Of a stretch of 64,000 bases of DNA, positions 11,423-22,714 are shown one piece after another (position 1 is the stretch's first letter; the number at the start of each line of letters is the position of its first letter). A program made the translations under genes and the position numbers. Under the pieces are notes generated by a model, which worked only from the letters and a program-made list of their open reading frames with translations, had not been told where the DNA came from and did not search any database. The DNA lies in assembly GCA_037367355.1 (NCBI GenBank), contig CM074706.1, positions 1,178,001-1,242,000 of the forward strand, given 5' to 3'. This stretch comes from Neoscytalidium dimidiatum. Lineage: Eukaryota; Ascomycota; Dothideomycetes; Botryosphaeriales; Botryosphaeriaceae.

Positions 11423-12901
11423 CTACTCCGACGTCAGCATCCACCATGCGCCCGAAAGCATTCCTCCCATCAAGAGAATAGTAATAATGGCGGCGCCAGC
11501 TTTATCTCCAGTATTGATCGGTTCCACGTTCTCGGTCGGCGTATCCGGACTCGACAAACCTGCATTCGGATCTCCCTTACTCGTACCGCCCGTATCGTTC
11601 GTCACTGGACCTGGAACCGTATCCAGGAGCGCCGTTCCTATCATTTCCAGAGCGGCCATGTTCTCGCCCAGCCCGGTGCTGCTGGTGCCATCGAACCCGT
11701 TCTTCGTCCATCTCAGACTGCACTCGGCAGTACCGTCGCCCTTGTCGTTGCATGCCATGGCCGCGGCTTCGCGCGAGGGTTCCATGTACGGTGCCAGCAG
11801 ATCTGCAGTCCACGGCGCCACCTTGATCGCAGCCCCCATCCAGCGAGCGAGGTAGGCCTTAAAAGTGCGCTGGTCGATGTTGCACGTGTTGCCCGTCTCG
11901 CACGCTTTTTCCACCATGATGTTGTTGTCGAAGAACACCGTGAGACCACCGATGATGCCGGTCACGCGCTCCTTCCAGATGTTTTCCGTGTCACCGTCCG
12001 CCGCACTCTGTCGAACCTGTCAGAGTGGGAAGCTATAAGTAGATGGTGCGGCCTGACTTACGATGTTCCACATAGTTGCCGCGCCGTGCAAGAAAATGCC
12101 GGCATTGTACGTCCATTGGGTACGGTCAAAGTTTGTGCAGTTAATCTTGGAGTCCGAGCCATCGTAAAAGTGGTATTCCTCATTCACCAAGCCAAGCGTT
12201 TCCATCCAGTCCCAGGCTCTATCTGCCCAGTCGGCATAAGTCGAGTTACCAGTATACTTGGCCAGCCTCGAAGCAATGTTAAAGAAGCAGCCCTCAGTGA
12301 TGGTGTTCTTGTAGTCGTAGCCCTTGTTGAAGCTGTAAATCTGCCATCGAAGACCTCCGCCGCAAGTAGAAGAATCCCAACGACGGTACTGCGTATTGAA
12401 CACGGCTTGCGCGAGGGCGATCCATCCAGGCTTGTCTTCCGGCGGGTCCGGAAATCTGCTCTCGGCCGCCGACATTGCGGCCATGCCCCAGAATCCTTGA
12501 TCGTCGTTTCCCAGGGATTTCGACTGGTTCGCTGGCATGTAGTCCCAGTTGTCTCCGATTTGGTGGATCATGCCTTCGACCGTCCACTGGTTGTACTGGT
12601 CGTCCCCCGTGTAGTGCCAGTAGTCGATTAATGCACCAAACATGGCTCCGGCTTGCCACCAATGGTATGGATCTGGCAAGTTTCCCGGTACGTCTCCCAC
12701 CCTGTATCCATGGTACCAATCCGTCATGCCCTTGGCAATAGGTTTCATCGCTTCCTTGATTGCATCTGGAAAATAAGAGGTCAGTCAAGTGTCTGCGGAG
12801 GCAGTAGCATGAGACCGACCTGTACTGCTCCAGTCGATGTCGATGGCTTGGGCTCCCGGAGCTGCCAGGAACAAAGGTAAGAATGCATCATAAAGCCTCA
12901 T
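11423..12901 (-). CDS. GH76 endo-1,6-alpha-mannosidase-like, GPI-anchored (DCW1/DFG5 family)
   Basis: Exons 12901-12820, 12765-12062 and 12007-11423; 456 aa. The first exon encodes a signal peptide ([19 protein letters not shown]). The catalytic domain follows, with [11 protein letters not shown], the paired Asp in [12 protein letters not shown] (the family's active-site DD), GGGLRWQI and [13 protein letters not shown]; these are characteristic of GH76. The C-terminus has a Thr/Pro/Ser stalk and a terminal hydrophobic segment ([15 protein letters not shown]), as expected for GPI anchoring. Family members cross-link GPI-mannoproteins into the cell wall by processing the mannan/GPI glycan. Several NxS/T sites are present. 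All exon phases agree and no defect was seen. Confidence 0.92.
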
Positions 12902-14479
12902 TCTCAATGGTCAGAAGCGCACGATCCTGGCGCCGCTCCGCAACGAAAAAGGCGGTGTTAATGATCTTCAAATATCGTGTTCCCAAAACGGCAACTGGCG
13001 AGAATGGAATACGCGTCCTCAAACGACCATTACTATTGTGCGAACGACTGTGGGTGGATGTTGTTGAGTCTGGGGGAAAGGAGCGGACGTGACCGAGCGG
13101 CCAAGGATGACGCTCGCAAGAAAAGCGGCGGAAGGTCCAATATAGGTCCTCCGGCTTGAACGCTGGACAAAGCGTCGTCTTCGCTAAAGGAGGTAAGAGC
13201 ACGGTGTTGTTGCCAAGCTGCCGAGGATAGGTGAAGGATCCTTCATACGGCGATACGAATAGGGAGCAGGACGACTACATCTCTTAAGAAGACGAGAGCA
13301 CCTGGCACCAAGAGCCAATACGACGGCACCCTCATCATGCTAAGGAGGCTCGAACGGCGCTTGGTGAAAGAGCTTCGTGGCAGCTTCTCCAAGGCGGCGC
13401 GCTGCCTGAACGCCAAGCCCCCCGTATGAGACGAACCGGCGGCCAAGAGAAACGGGTCCACTTCATTTGACTGAGGACATCGGCGGACGGCTGTCAAGGG
13501 GAGCTCCTGAGGCCAGCGGTAACCTGAGCCAGCCAAGCCCGGGCAAATGAGAGTCAAGTCGCATGGCGGACGAATCGAGAGTTGGGAATGGGAGCGGATA
13601 GGCAGGATAAGGCACGCCAAGATCAACGCTCGGACGGTAGTTTAAGTGGAAAATGCGAAGACCAAGGCCGCAGTGCCGAAGTCCCAAGGCGAAACAATGA
13701 GGAATGACGCGGTCAAATACATAGAAGGGCAGAAAGGCCAGCCTGGATGCGAGCGATGCGGAGGATTCTCTCAGGCAAAAGCCAGGGCGTTGCTTGGGTT
13801 GCGGGGAGGCGGCCTGTGCAAGAGACGGGGCTGAATAATGCTCCGACTGGCCAAAATAGGCGGGATGGTGCTAGAGTAGCCGGTGGCAAAGCAGATGGGG
13901 CGAGATCAAGATCAGCGAGTGTGAGACGTCGTAGGATGTTTGCTCCGCACCGGGTGCTCCCGACTGCAGGTCATAGCGCTGGAGTTTGGGGCGCAGCTTT
14001 CGCTGGCTCTGTTGCCAGAGGATTGGCAGAGGGTCGGCGTTGAGGCAGTGCAAATCTGTGATTCAGGGCTTTTCGCTTCTTCAGGCGCGCAGACAGAAAG
14101 GAGTCCTGATGAGGCTCTGAGGCTCGGGTCCCAGCGTGGGGAGAAACGTCTACCTCTGGGGGAGACAGCATCGCGACAGAGTACGGGCAAGATACGAATA
14201 CGAGTGCAGGCAGCCGCGGGGAAGAGCTGAAGCGCTCGAGGTTATGCCGGAGCGCGCAAAGGGGGTCCGTTGCATCGTGTCGAAGCGGCAGCGGAAGGGA
14301 AAGGAATGCCCGGGTCCTTGACCCTTGGATGACTCAGCCATCACGTGGACAGGCGATACCAAGCAAGCACACGTGGTGCGTCGATTCCGGTGTAGCAGAG
14401 ATGAGCATGGCTTTATCGGCTGGCGACTTGAGCTTGCCTATGTACTCCGAATGAAGGTAGACTCCTCGGCGTTCTCCCA
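12902..14479. other. GC-rich intergenic region, purine-rich on + strand
   Basis: About 1.6 kb upstream of the GH76 gene and downstream of a small membrane-protein gene, both on the minus strand. The + strand is rich in G and A, so the minus strand is C/T-rich, as is common in fungal promoters. Several overlapping frames reach 100 codons, but none has a domain, signal peptide or plausible intron pattern. Confidence 0.45.
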
Positions 14480-14948
14480 TCAGTTCCCCTTCACGGTCGC
14501 AATCAGGCTGAGCAGTGGCGCGACGAACAAACAAGCCAACGGCGGAAACTCGCCCACCTGCGCGTAGCGGAACGAGTTCACGAACCCCATGACCACCGTA
14601 GCTGCCAGCGCGACCGTCTCTTCGGCAGTCTGAGGGCCTCCTGTGCGCGCCCACTGCCAATTCAGCGCAGCTACATCCGCACGACGCCGTCAGCACCCAC
14701 CGTCACCTCGCCATCACATCCGACTCGGCCGGGCCGGAGAGGAGCTTACCTGAGACCAGCAGCGATGCGTTGAAGTAGTTCCACGCGTTCTGGGCCCCGC
14801 GCTGCCCGACCTTGCGATCCTGGCTCGTTGCAGTAGAGATGCTACCTAAGGCCGGATGCACCGTCTTGAAACCCATGGCGATGTGACCGGGGATGCATAC
14901 TGCGCTGAGGACAGCAGCTGTCTTGAATAGGAGCTGAGCGGTAACCAT
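14480..14948 (-). CDS. Small multi-pass membrane protein, conserved-hypothetical type
   Basis: Exons 14948-14750 and 14670-14480; 129 aa. The intron has donor GTAAGC and acceptor TGTAG, and phases match. The protein begins MVTAQLLFKTAAVLSAVCIP and has about three hydrophobic helices: residues ~8-26, ~75-95 (VALAATVVMGFV) and ~103-124 (FPPLACLFVAPLLSL). The loop FRYAQVGEF and the segment AWNYFNASLLVS look conserved-type, but I cannot name the family. No signal for secretion beyond the first helix. Unknown function. Confidence 0.7.
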
Positions 14949-15446
14949 GACGAACGATTTGATGTTGGTCGCGTTGATTCCTGGGTTGTGTTTGCGCTGC
15001 GACTTGTATTGATGGAGAAATTCACTGCCACTTTTGCAGCCCTCTCAAATTGTTCCTCGCCAAAGGGAAGTTACGGCTGACGGGATTTAAGAGGCAATGT
15101 CTTCTTGATTTCTGACAGCGGGGCACGGCTCTCTCGTGGGTGTGAGACGCTCTCTTGCCGAGGCGCCCGGCTCCACAGCTCTCCATCGCCTGGAATCCCA
15201 CGTGGGATTGCCGATATCTCCGGACGGGGAGTCTGAAGGAAATTGCTGACCTCATAGACTGCTCTTCGGCCTATTCTGATACCTCAGGATTCTCTTATCC
15301 CAGGCGAAGTAGACGGTCCCGCTTTTATTTTCCTTAATCGTGTTCGCGTTCGTTTGCGAAACTGCTTCCACCCATTATGCCATGCGCTCTTTCTTTTCCA
15401 CCCTCAAACGTTTTTATTCTGAGTCCTCTGTGAAGAACTGGACACC
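14949..15446. other. Shared 5' region of two divergent genes
   Basis: About 500 bp between the starts of the small membrane-protein gene (minus) and the carboxylesterase relic (plus). The half next to 15446 is pyrimidine-rich (TTTTATTTTCC, CTTTCTTTTCC). No coding signal. Confidence 0.5.
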
Positions 15447-16684
15447 ATGTCTCTGATTGTGCGGCCTCTGGAAGCAATCATCTGCTCCGCCATCCTGGCT
15501 CCAATTATTGGTCTAAGTTATCTCTGGCACATGCAGACATCCTTGCCGATTGTAAGTTTAGATCATGGGTTTTATAGGGCCTCCAGTTTCGATGTAAGTG
15601 TGTTTAACGGCCTCCAACTATGCTTGGAAGTTTTCATACTTCCAAAACAATATGAGTATGTCACGCGCTAAATATGAATGGCCTACCGGCAGGAAGCTGG
15701 CGGTTACTACAATTTCTCCGATATCAGATATGCAGCGCCACCGCTTGGGCATTCCAGGTTTAAGTCCGCTATGCCTCCGCCGCGCAACAAACCCTTTCTA
15801 CAGGAACAAAGGGTGTCGCGTGTCTGCCCTCAGGGTGCTATGATGCAAGTATCAAGTTCCGCTTTTTGGAATCTTCAGTACGCAGTCAACGGCACCATTC
15901 CGAATGCATACACTGTGCCGGCTTCATCCAGGGCTGCGGAGAGAGCACAGTATGAGACAGAGGATTGCTTATTCTTGGACGTGTTTGTATCCCAGGCGGC
16001 TTTTGACAGACGCAGGCAGATCATGCAAGGCAGGGGTCAAGGAGCGCCTGTTCTGGTTTGGATACATGGTGGGTCCTCATCTCCAATTCTGTGGTCTCTA
16101 ATTCTCAGCAGTAAACAGGCGGAGGGTACATCTCCGGCTCAAAGACTTTTTCTGGCGAGCCCATCAACATACTGAAAAGCAGCCACGGTCCTGACCCTCA
16201 ACTTGGCTTCATCCTCGTCTCCATCAACTACCGTCTCGGTGTATTTGGATGGCTCTCTGGACCCTCTTTCGAAGCTGAATATGGGGTATCTAATGTTGGC
16301 TTCCTCGACCAGCGCATGGCCCTGCAATGGGTGAAGGATAATATCCACGTCTTTGGCGGAGACAACGGGCGCATTACGATCATAGGAGATAGCGCTTCAG
16401 TCTTGTACCAGCACCGTGGATCTCCAGACCTGCTCTCCCCATACTCTGCTCATAAATTTTCCGAAAGATATACTTTCCCGTCTCAAAGGCTCCAGGAAAA
16501 GATTTTCGGGGATTTCCTGCGTTTCGCCAATGTTTCCACATTATCAGGCGCCCGTGTTCTCACCTCCGAGCGTCTGATAGCCACCAACGCTGCATTGATT
16601 AGCGGGGCTATGGTCTCCCTCTACGATCCTTCGCCGTTCGGACCAATCATTGCACACACGCAGAACTCAGGCCGGCAAAGCTGA
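15447..16684 (+). pseudogene. Type-B carboxylesterase, truncated, probably a pseudogene
   Basis: Exons 15447-15593, 15693-16068 and 16119-16684 join in frame to 362 codons. Family landmarks appear in order: an N-terminal hydrophobic anchor, FSDIRYAAPPLG, EDCLFLDVFV, VWIHGGGYISG (created across intron 2) and INYRLGVFGWL. At the nucleophile elbow the expected GESAG reads IIGDSAS. The sequence after it is aberrant until FLRFANVSTLSGAR, which again resembles the family. The frame ends at about 360 aa, against the usual 500-580, and lacks the catalytic His region. I infer a small deletion or frameshift after the nucleophile plus loss of the 3' third. A shortened expressed protein cannot be excluded, but it should be inactive. 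Confidence 0.75.
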
Positions 16685-16914
16685 ATAGTAAAAGTCTGTC
16701 CTCTCGATATGAACTATGCACTAGGATCTTCCCAGACTAAGCCATGGGATAATCAAGAGAGTTATCTGCATGAATGGGATAGATATCATGACGAAGCCTG
16801 CAGTTTCAGTAGTATTACTTGGTAAGCAGAATCGATTTCTGTATATTACCAGCACAGACTAACTTCCGCGACCCTTGACTGAAAGAATTGAAATTAACAT
16901 CGATAATTAATCTC

Positions 16915-17946
16915 TTAGAGCAACGGGCCCCCACAACTAAAGGTCGATCCAAGTGGTGAACCAAATAGTTCAGCATCGTCATAGTAATCATCACTGTAAT
17001 CAATGTCCACACACTTCCAGTCTATGAATTCGTTAGAAGACACCTTATCTCGTTTCGCTACTAGTACTTACTGTCAGGAGGACTGCCACCCTTGGGGCCG
17101 ACATGAGGACAGTGGATGTCAGGCCTGACCTTCGTAAGAAGGACATGGATCTGCCTGCATACGATATTATCCCCCCAGGCTTCATCAAAGGTTCCAAAAG
17201 GCTTCAGCTCAAGGTCAGCGACGCACTCAGCCACGCTCGAGTACTGCTGGTCCTTGTCCTTGCAGTTCTGCTGTATTTGCGGGCACAGCTGCAGAGGGAC
17301 AGCCTTCTGAATGACGATGTTGTCGAAGTCGACTTTGTTTCCAACCTCCGTCCAAGCCTTTCGCCGCAGTCAGCGTTCTGACGGAGTGTCAGCACGGCAT
17401 CGATTCACTTACCTGAAGAGTTGGAATCCAAGCATGATAGTTCACAACTGCACCGTTCTCATCGAACCTGAAGAAAGCAACTTGAGTAAGCGTTGTCGTC
17501 GGCTGCGAGAGGTCGAACTGGCCCGTAGCGTTGTCAAAGACCGCCGTCCTGAGATACACAACTGAGGAAGCCACTTCCGGACAGCCGCTGGTGAATTCCA
17601 CAACCTCGGCTTTGTAAAAGCCTATTTTACCCGGGTTGGTTTCAGGTGTAGGTGCCAAGGCAAAAAAGTATTCGATGCTGTCGGTGAAGCCTGAGAAATT
17701 GCCCACCGGGACGACGCGGCCCACGGGGTTCTCGCTGAACAGGCCAGGAGGCACAGCAGAAGCTCCTTGGGCGATAATTGGGAAGTTCTTTGGATACACC
17801 GTGAGGTTGTAAATGCTGCGAACGGTGTTCAGATTGCGCGTGACGTAGTCTGGCTGCGACTCTCCTGAATAGGACCCCGCAGAGACGAGATGGCAGAGTG
17901 CGGCAATAACACAAATTGCTGGAAAGATGACAGATCTGGTAAACAT
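16915..17946 (-). CDS. Secreted Cys-rich protein of unknown function
   Basis: Exons 17946-17413, 17357-17072 and 17021-16915; 308 aa with all phases consistent. The start at 17946 gives a clear signal peptide (MFTRSVIFPAICVIAALCHLVSA); an in-frame upstream ATG would bury it. The N-terminal two thirds are a beta-type sequence with several N-glycosylation sites (YNLT, NFSG, DNAT). The C-terminal third has regularly spaced Cys, ending in DNIVCRQIHVLL, RPDIHCPHVGPKGG and a final WKCVD. I have seen this CR-H...RP-HCPH-GP-GG-C pattern in many fungal secreted proteins of unknown role, but cannot name a domain. A TATA-like element sits about 60 nt upstream. Confidence 0.85.
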
Positions 17947-19415
17947 CTTGAAGGAGTGAAGGGTTTCGAAACTGATGACATGCAAGGTGCGCGTTTCTAG
18001 CAGCTCTTTATACACTCGAAGGAATACACCTGAATGGCTGTCGAAATATCCGCTGCATCCATTACGACCTTGATGAAAGCCAAAGATTCATGAACATGTG
18101 AATAAGTGAAGAGTATGACCAGGCTGTGCACCCGCTCCCACGAATTAAACTCTATTAAACCAGAATCAGTTTTACATTCGTGCTCTCATTTGGCACCTAG
18201 CGCGACGGTCAAGCACATCTGATCACAGCGATTCTGGTCGGTTCCGGCCGCTAAAGCCGATCCCTGTTGACTATTCAAAGAGAGTGTGTAGGGCACTCAA
18301 ACTTTAACACTAGCGTCCATGCCTCGATATTCCGGGATTGGCTGTGGGCTAACCTACCTTGGGTAAGCCCCCTAGCGATCGTGGCAGCACGGGCGCGCTC
18401 GTGAAGCCAATATCAGAAAGCATCATCAGTCGACTTCCTTAACAGCTCGGGTCGATAGGTCCGCACCCTTCCTATTGGCTATGTTCGCCTATCGTAACGG
18501 CGCTCGAGCCTGTTTGCGGAGTGATCGCCAAACACTCAGGACACCCTTTATTTATGAACCTCACGTATGGCATGGGGCTTGATTTACGCTTACTTTTTGT
18601 CTGACATTGAAATTTGTGCTGCTGCGTCCCATTTGACTCTTTACACAAGTTGTGAGCATGGACAATGTTGCTAATGACGGTTTTCTCATTGCTACAGACG
18701 CAATTCCATCGAGGGCGCCATGGTAAAATCTGACAATCCTCGATAACCCTTATCCAGCCTCAAACACCCTTCGTGCATTCAATCGCCCCCCAATGAATCC
18801 TTCAATACTATTACCCACCCAATCAGTAACGCTTCGATAGAACGAGGCACTTGATTTACCCACCCGATACAAAAAAGCAGCAATGAATCCTCGCAAATCC
18901 GGCTCTTCTGCCATCATCCCGGACTTCGCTACGCTCCATCCAGTTCGTCTAGTAATCAAAACACCATGCGTGATGATTCACCAATGACAGCCCAAATTAG
19001 AGTTGGAAGATCGTTTAGTAGGATGCTCGCGAGGTAGGTAAGGTTGGTATTTCGCCGTGTTGATGGAAACGAAACGTGGCCAGTTGTCTCGCTTACAGGC
19101 ATACAGAATCGCACAGTCTGCTTCCCAAACTCGAATCAGAGCCTGTGAGACTCTGAGATCTTCTCATTATAGTATGGGTGTACTTTATGGACTTAAAAGC
19201 ATCGTTCTTGTCACTGGTTATTTTATTGAACTAAGTTACAGATGCTTAAGATCTGCCGGACGAGTTCAGCTATGGAAGTGAATGAAACACACTGCACCAT
19301 GTTGCACTTCTTTCTAACAGGCTACTGTAGTTTCATACCACTTAATATTACTACGGCGGTCGTTAGTTGTCCGCCACCAACACATGCAGCCAGCCTTTTG
19401 ATGCGTGTACCGTCC
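17947..19415. other. Gene-poor stretch
   Basis: Holds the promoter of the secreted-protein gene and about 1.4 kb without a supported gene. Short frames around 18750-18960 (minus) and 19057-19280 (plus) have no recognised domain. Confidence 0.45.
18006..18012 (-). promoter_or_regulatory. TATA-like element of the secreted-protein gene
   Basis: TATAAAG on the minus strand, about 60 nt upstream of ATG 17946. This is a usual distance for a fungal gene with a short leader. Supported by motif and position only. Confidence 0.4.
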
Positions 19416-19510
19416 CATCAGCAAAATTCCCCAGCCAGTTTCGGCTAAGAGCCTTAGGTCCAATAGGAAACGTGCCCACCCATCTGGCTCATAACCTCGT
19501 GATTAGGGCT

Positions 19511-19556
19511 AGCACTTCTAGAGCTTCCAGAGCTTCCAGAGAATCCAGACGTTCCG
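19511..19556. repeat. Short CTAGAGCTTCCAGAG repeats (left arm)
   Basis: Tandem-like copies of a GAGCTTCCA unit in the left arm of the foldback element. They mirror the AGCTCTAGAAG repeats in the right arm. Confidence 0.6.
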
Positions 19557-19624
19557 GAACGCGCGTGCACGGACCACCTTAACACGGTCGTAATTCTTAA
19601 AGTTCACCTTAGCGCGTTATTCGC

Positions 19625-19674
19625 ACCAGCGCCAGTGCCAGTGCCGGCGCCAGTGCCAGCGCCAGCGCCAGCGC
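19625..19674. repeat. GCCAGT/GCCAGC hexamer array
   Basis: About eight tandem hexamers (GCCAGT, GCCGGC, GCCAGC) in the centre of the foldback element. Very GC-rich in otherwise AT-rich surroundings. Confidence 0.8.
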
Positions 19675-19873
19675 GTAGCTACCGCCCCCGCGCAGCTGCC
19701 ACCACCGCCTACGCGTAGAATTTCGCTTAATCGTTCGAATTTCACCTTCTTTCTTTAATAGCGTTGATAGCCATAGAGAGAGAGCTTTAGCGAATTCTAC
19801 GTGCACGGGCTATACGAAAAGGAATAAGTATTTTCTTAGAAATCGTCCGTACGCGCGTACGAAATAACTAGAC

Positions 19874-19938
19874 TCTCTAGAAGTACTAGAACCTCTAGAA
19901 GCTCTAGAAGCTCTAGAACCTCCGGAAGCTCTAGAGGC
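19874..19938. repeat. TCTAGAAGC-type tandem repeats (right arm)
   Basis: Six to seven degenerate 9-10-bp units (CTCTAGAAG / CTCTAGAAC) in the right arm of the foldback element, inverted relative to the repeats at 19511-19556. Confidence 0.7.
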
Positions 19939-20058
19939 TTTTAGGTCGGGCCGGACTATAAATTAAGGTTATAGTCCCTACGTTCTAACCCGGGTCGGCA
20001 TAGGGTCGACACGGGGTCGACAACTTAGTGGCTTGGCGCTCGGGGAATTTTGCTGATG

Positions 20059-22714
20059 CCCTAGAGCATTTATGAACATAAATAAATCTTATCCACCATC
20101 TCTCAAGGGAGATAGACTGGTCACAGCTAATCTCGATTCTTTTATACTGACCTCGCTTATATATGGCTGTTGTTCTGCTGGAAGTTCTCAACCGACACTG
20201 AAGTTTCATGATAGTGAAATCATGGCAGCTACTACGCGTCTACTCATAGAGCATGCGGAGTCGTGCGCCGCATTATTCTGAGGCATCATAGAGTTTCAAC
20301 AGAGCAATATGAAGTGGGATCAGACCTGGGAACTCCAGGATCAGCTGTATTCTGCCACCGACTGCCAGGACAGCCATTGGCTGGCCGGTATGCCAGAGAC
20401 GCTCAGATCCGAGATGGGCTGCGCGCAACATGTAGTGCAAGCTAAAACTTTAATCTCAGTAGATATAAATTAATTAAACGAAAAGAACTATGAGGAGCTA
20501 ACGTAATTTTCGAAGCATCTCGCCTCGCCCAAGCGCGGCGCAGCTGGCGAGCGTCTCAGAGCCCCCGCCTTCCTCCAGTACTGAAGGCCGCATTTTCTCT
20601 CACTTCCTCAGGAGATGCTGAACACGATCCTTGTTCTCGCGATCATATCCCATAAGTACAAGGCCCCAGTGATTAGTAAGGCACCCATCGGATACATATT
20701 TCGCGGGTCGGGGCCTGCCGATATACAAGATTTCATAAACTACAGAAACACCACGGCGGGCGTCCTCGCAAACCGTCACCCGGTCCTTTTGTTCACCCTT
20801 ACATGCCGCCAGCTCTATTCAGAGGCCTTACATATGTTGCTTCGGCATGGATACTCCGAGCTCGGTGCCTTTAATATTGAACAATTATTATGGGTGTACT
20901 GAATTGTGTTGAATTCAGAAGACAGTCCAAAAGTAGAGTAGCATTGTGGGCATGATGGAAGAGCGGTACCAGATGTGCCCGTCGTTATACTCCAGCTCGG
21001 CTAATACATAGCTGAAACTACACTGCAACTAAATATACGTGAATTTCGAGCAAATTGTGGGTTGGTGAAGAGTAGAAGAGGTGAATTGGCACACCGGTGA
21101 AGACCGCCAGGAGGCCGTGAATATACACATGAAATATACGCTAATGAATGAATAATACATTAATATCAGGGTCTATCGAATACATCACGGCATGCGCTGT
21201 TGTAGACGCTATTGAATGTGGCAGATGTTATTGAATAGTGATTCAATAGGTTTCACATTTGATGCCCTGCAAGTCGCCAATCGCCACGCCATCACCACCG
21301 CCATCCACCTCGCTGACCTTGCGCCCGAGGACCGAAAAACATCGAGACTCTACACATCAATCACCGCTCGCTCGATCCCCTCGATTCGGCTGTCTTTGTG
21401 GCTTTGATGGAAATCCTTCATCGCGTGAGCGACCACGGGAGGTGGTACATTGTCAGACAGGAGGTTCCGAGCGCTGTTAGCTTCTTTTCAACGAGAACCA
21501 AAGTCTTGTGGCGGAGAGATAATGAATTTCCGAAGAACCTGGCCGTTGTATGCGGCTACATCAACGATCCACCTATCACTCACGGGCAGCGCCTGGGAGG
21601 AGTGTTGAGGGCCGATGTGGTTTGGGTTAAGGCAGTCCAGTGGCTGAGACCTGGGTGGATTATCAGTCCATGAATACTTACATATAGAGTCATGAGGTTA
21701 TGAATACAAATAAATGGAAACGACTCTTGGAGGACTCTTAGTGGTAGTCGGAAACGGCCTCGGGAGTCTGAAGACTGAGAATATTAGGATTTCGTAACAT
21801 AGACTTTGATCGGCTGCACGCTCTTGATAGTCCAGATCGCGATGAAAGAGAATGGTGTATCTTCGTAAATGGCAAGTTGTGGGCTTTATGCCGACTGACG
21901 GTGATGGCATGTGGCTTCTCGAAGGTCGCGGGAGTCGTTGAACAGCGGGTCGAACTTTCAAACTTCTCAGATCTTGTGAAGGCCCGATTTGTTGAACAAC
22001 AAGGCTCAAGACAAGAATTTCCACACTTAGATTTGAATACGTGCTGCAGATATTGGGCGGATGGACTATGGGCCCGGCCAAGCAGGATCGCCTGCGCGAA
22101 TCACTCCGATCATGCCTGGGCGTGCACGCTGTTTAAACCTTCCTAGATCAGACACAGCCGTCTTAAAACAAGATTATGTGAGGTTATCGAAATTGAATGA
22201 CATTATTGTAGAGCGCACAACTAGTACGTCGGGTATTAAAGTGAAAGCAGCGCCAGCACTAGAACTCATCCACCCCGTCACACGGCAACACTGGCATTTT
22301 TGCTCGTTCCTCTGCTACTGATTCCATCAAGTATCTTAGCAGAGCCCATAATATACCTAAAGATGTCAATATATACTGTGGTTGCCACTCAATCTCCCAT
22401 GCGCGGCGTGACAAGAGCTCACTTCACCTCGAAGCTCCATGCCTCCTGGTACCTTCCTGAATCTACAGCAGCCGCTCAACAAGGAAGCAGCGTCCTTGAA
22501 AGCTGCTGCTGCCTAACCGCTTCCGAAGTGCGCCCGGAGGCAAACATAAGATCTTGCCTGTGCGCTGCTCTTCCTCGTCCTCCTTCCTCTCCTCCTCACC
22601 ACATCCACTCTTCTCTTTGATTCTCGCTCTACACATCCCAAACGAACTCAAGCTCTTCTGACTCGTTTCCGCTTCCGCACATTCCGTTAGTGATCTCTTG
22701 TCGGAACATCCACC
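20059..22714. other. Gene-poor region with degenerate short frames
   Basis: About 2.6 kb. Besides the fragment at 20615-20902 there are frames at 21216-21407 and 21398-21673 (plus) that lack domains. The last 200 bp are pyrimidine-rich (TCCTCCTTCCTCTCC) and form the leader/promoter of the DUF1996-WSC gene. Confidence 0.45.
20615..20902 (+). pseudogene. Fragment resembling fungal F-box-like/DUF proteins
   Basis: A 95-codon frame from ATG 20615 containing LLFTLTCRQLYSEALHMLLRHG. This fits the (L-T-C-R-Q-I-Y-x-E-A-L-P-L-L) motif widespread in fungal proteins with a degenerate F-box-like region. It then stops, where family members normally continue for 150-300 residues. No downstream exon was found. 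Probably a relic; a short expressed protein cannot be excluded. Confidence 0.3.

Larger units (their letters stand above)
19416..20058. mobile_element. Foldback/MITE-like element with 17-bp terminal inverted repeats
   Basis: CATCAGCAAAATTCCCC at 19416-19432 recurs as its exact reverse complement at 20042-20058, 643 bp overall. The similarity continues imperfectly inward: both arms carry clustered CTAGAGCTTC-type short repeats in opposite orientation and a related ACGCGCGT segment. The whole therefore forms an imperfect long palindrome. The interior has no transposase frame. Left flank TACCGTCC and right flank (reverse complement) TAGGG both begin with TA, but an exact target-site duplication cannot be shown. 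A non-autonomous DNA transposon remnant is the simplest reading. Confidence 0.6.

Noticed and set aside
13243..14362. Several 60-130-codon frames in the GC-rich region upstream of the GH76 gene
   Set aside because: No ATG-led frame with domain, signal peptide or intron pattern; overlapping frames on both strands are expected at this GC content.
21216..21673. Two overlapping plus-strand frames as a possible small gene
   Set aside because: No recognisable domain, no convincing splice sites linking them, and AT-rich repeat-like surroundings.
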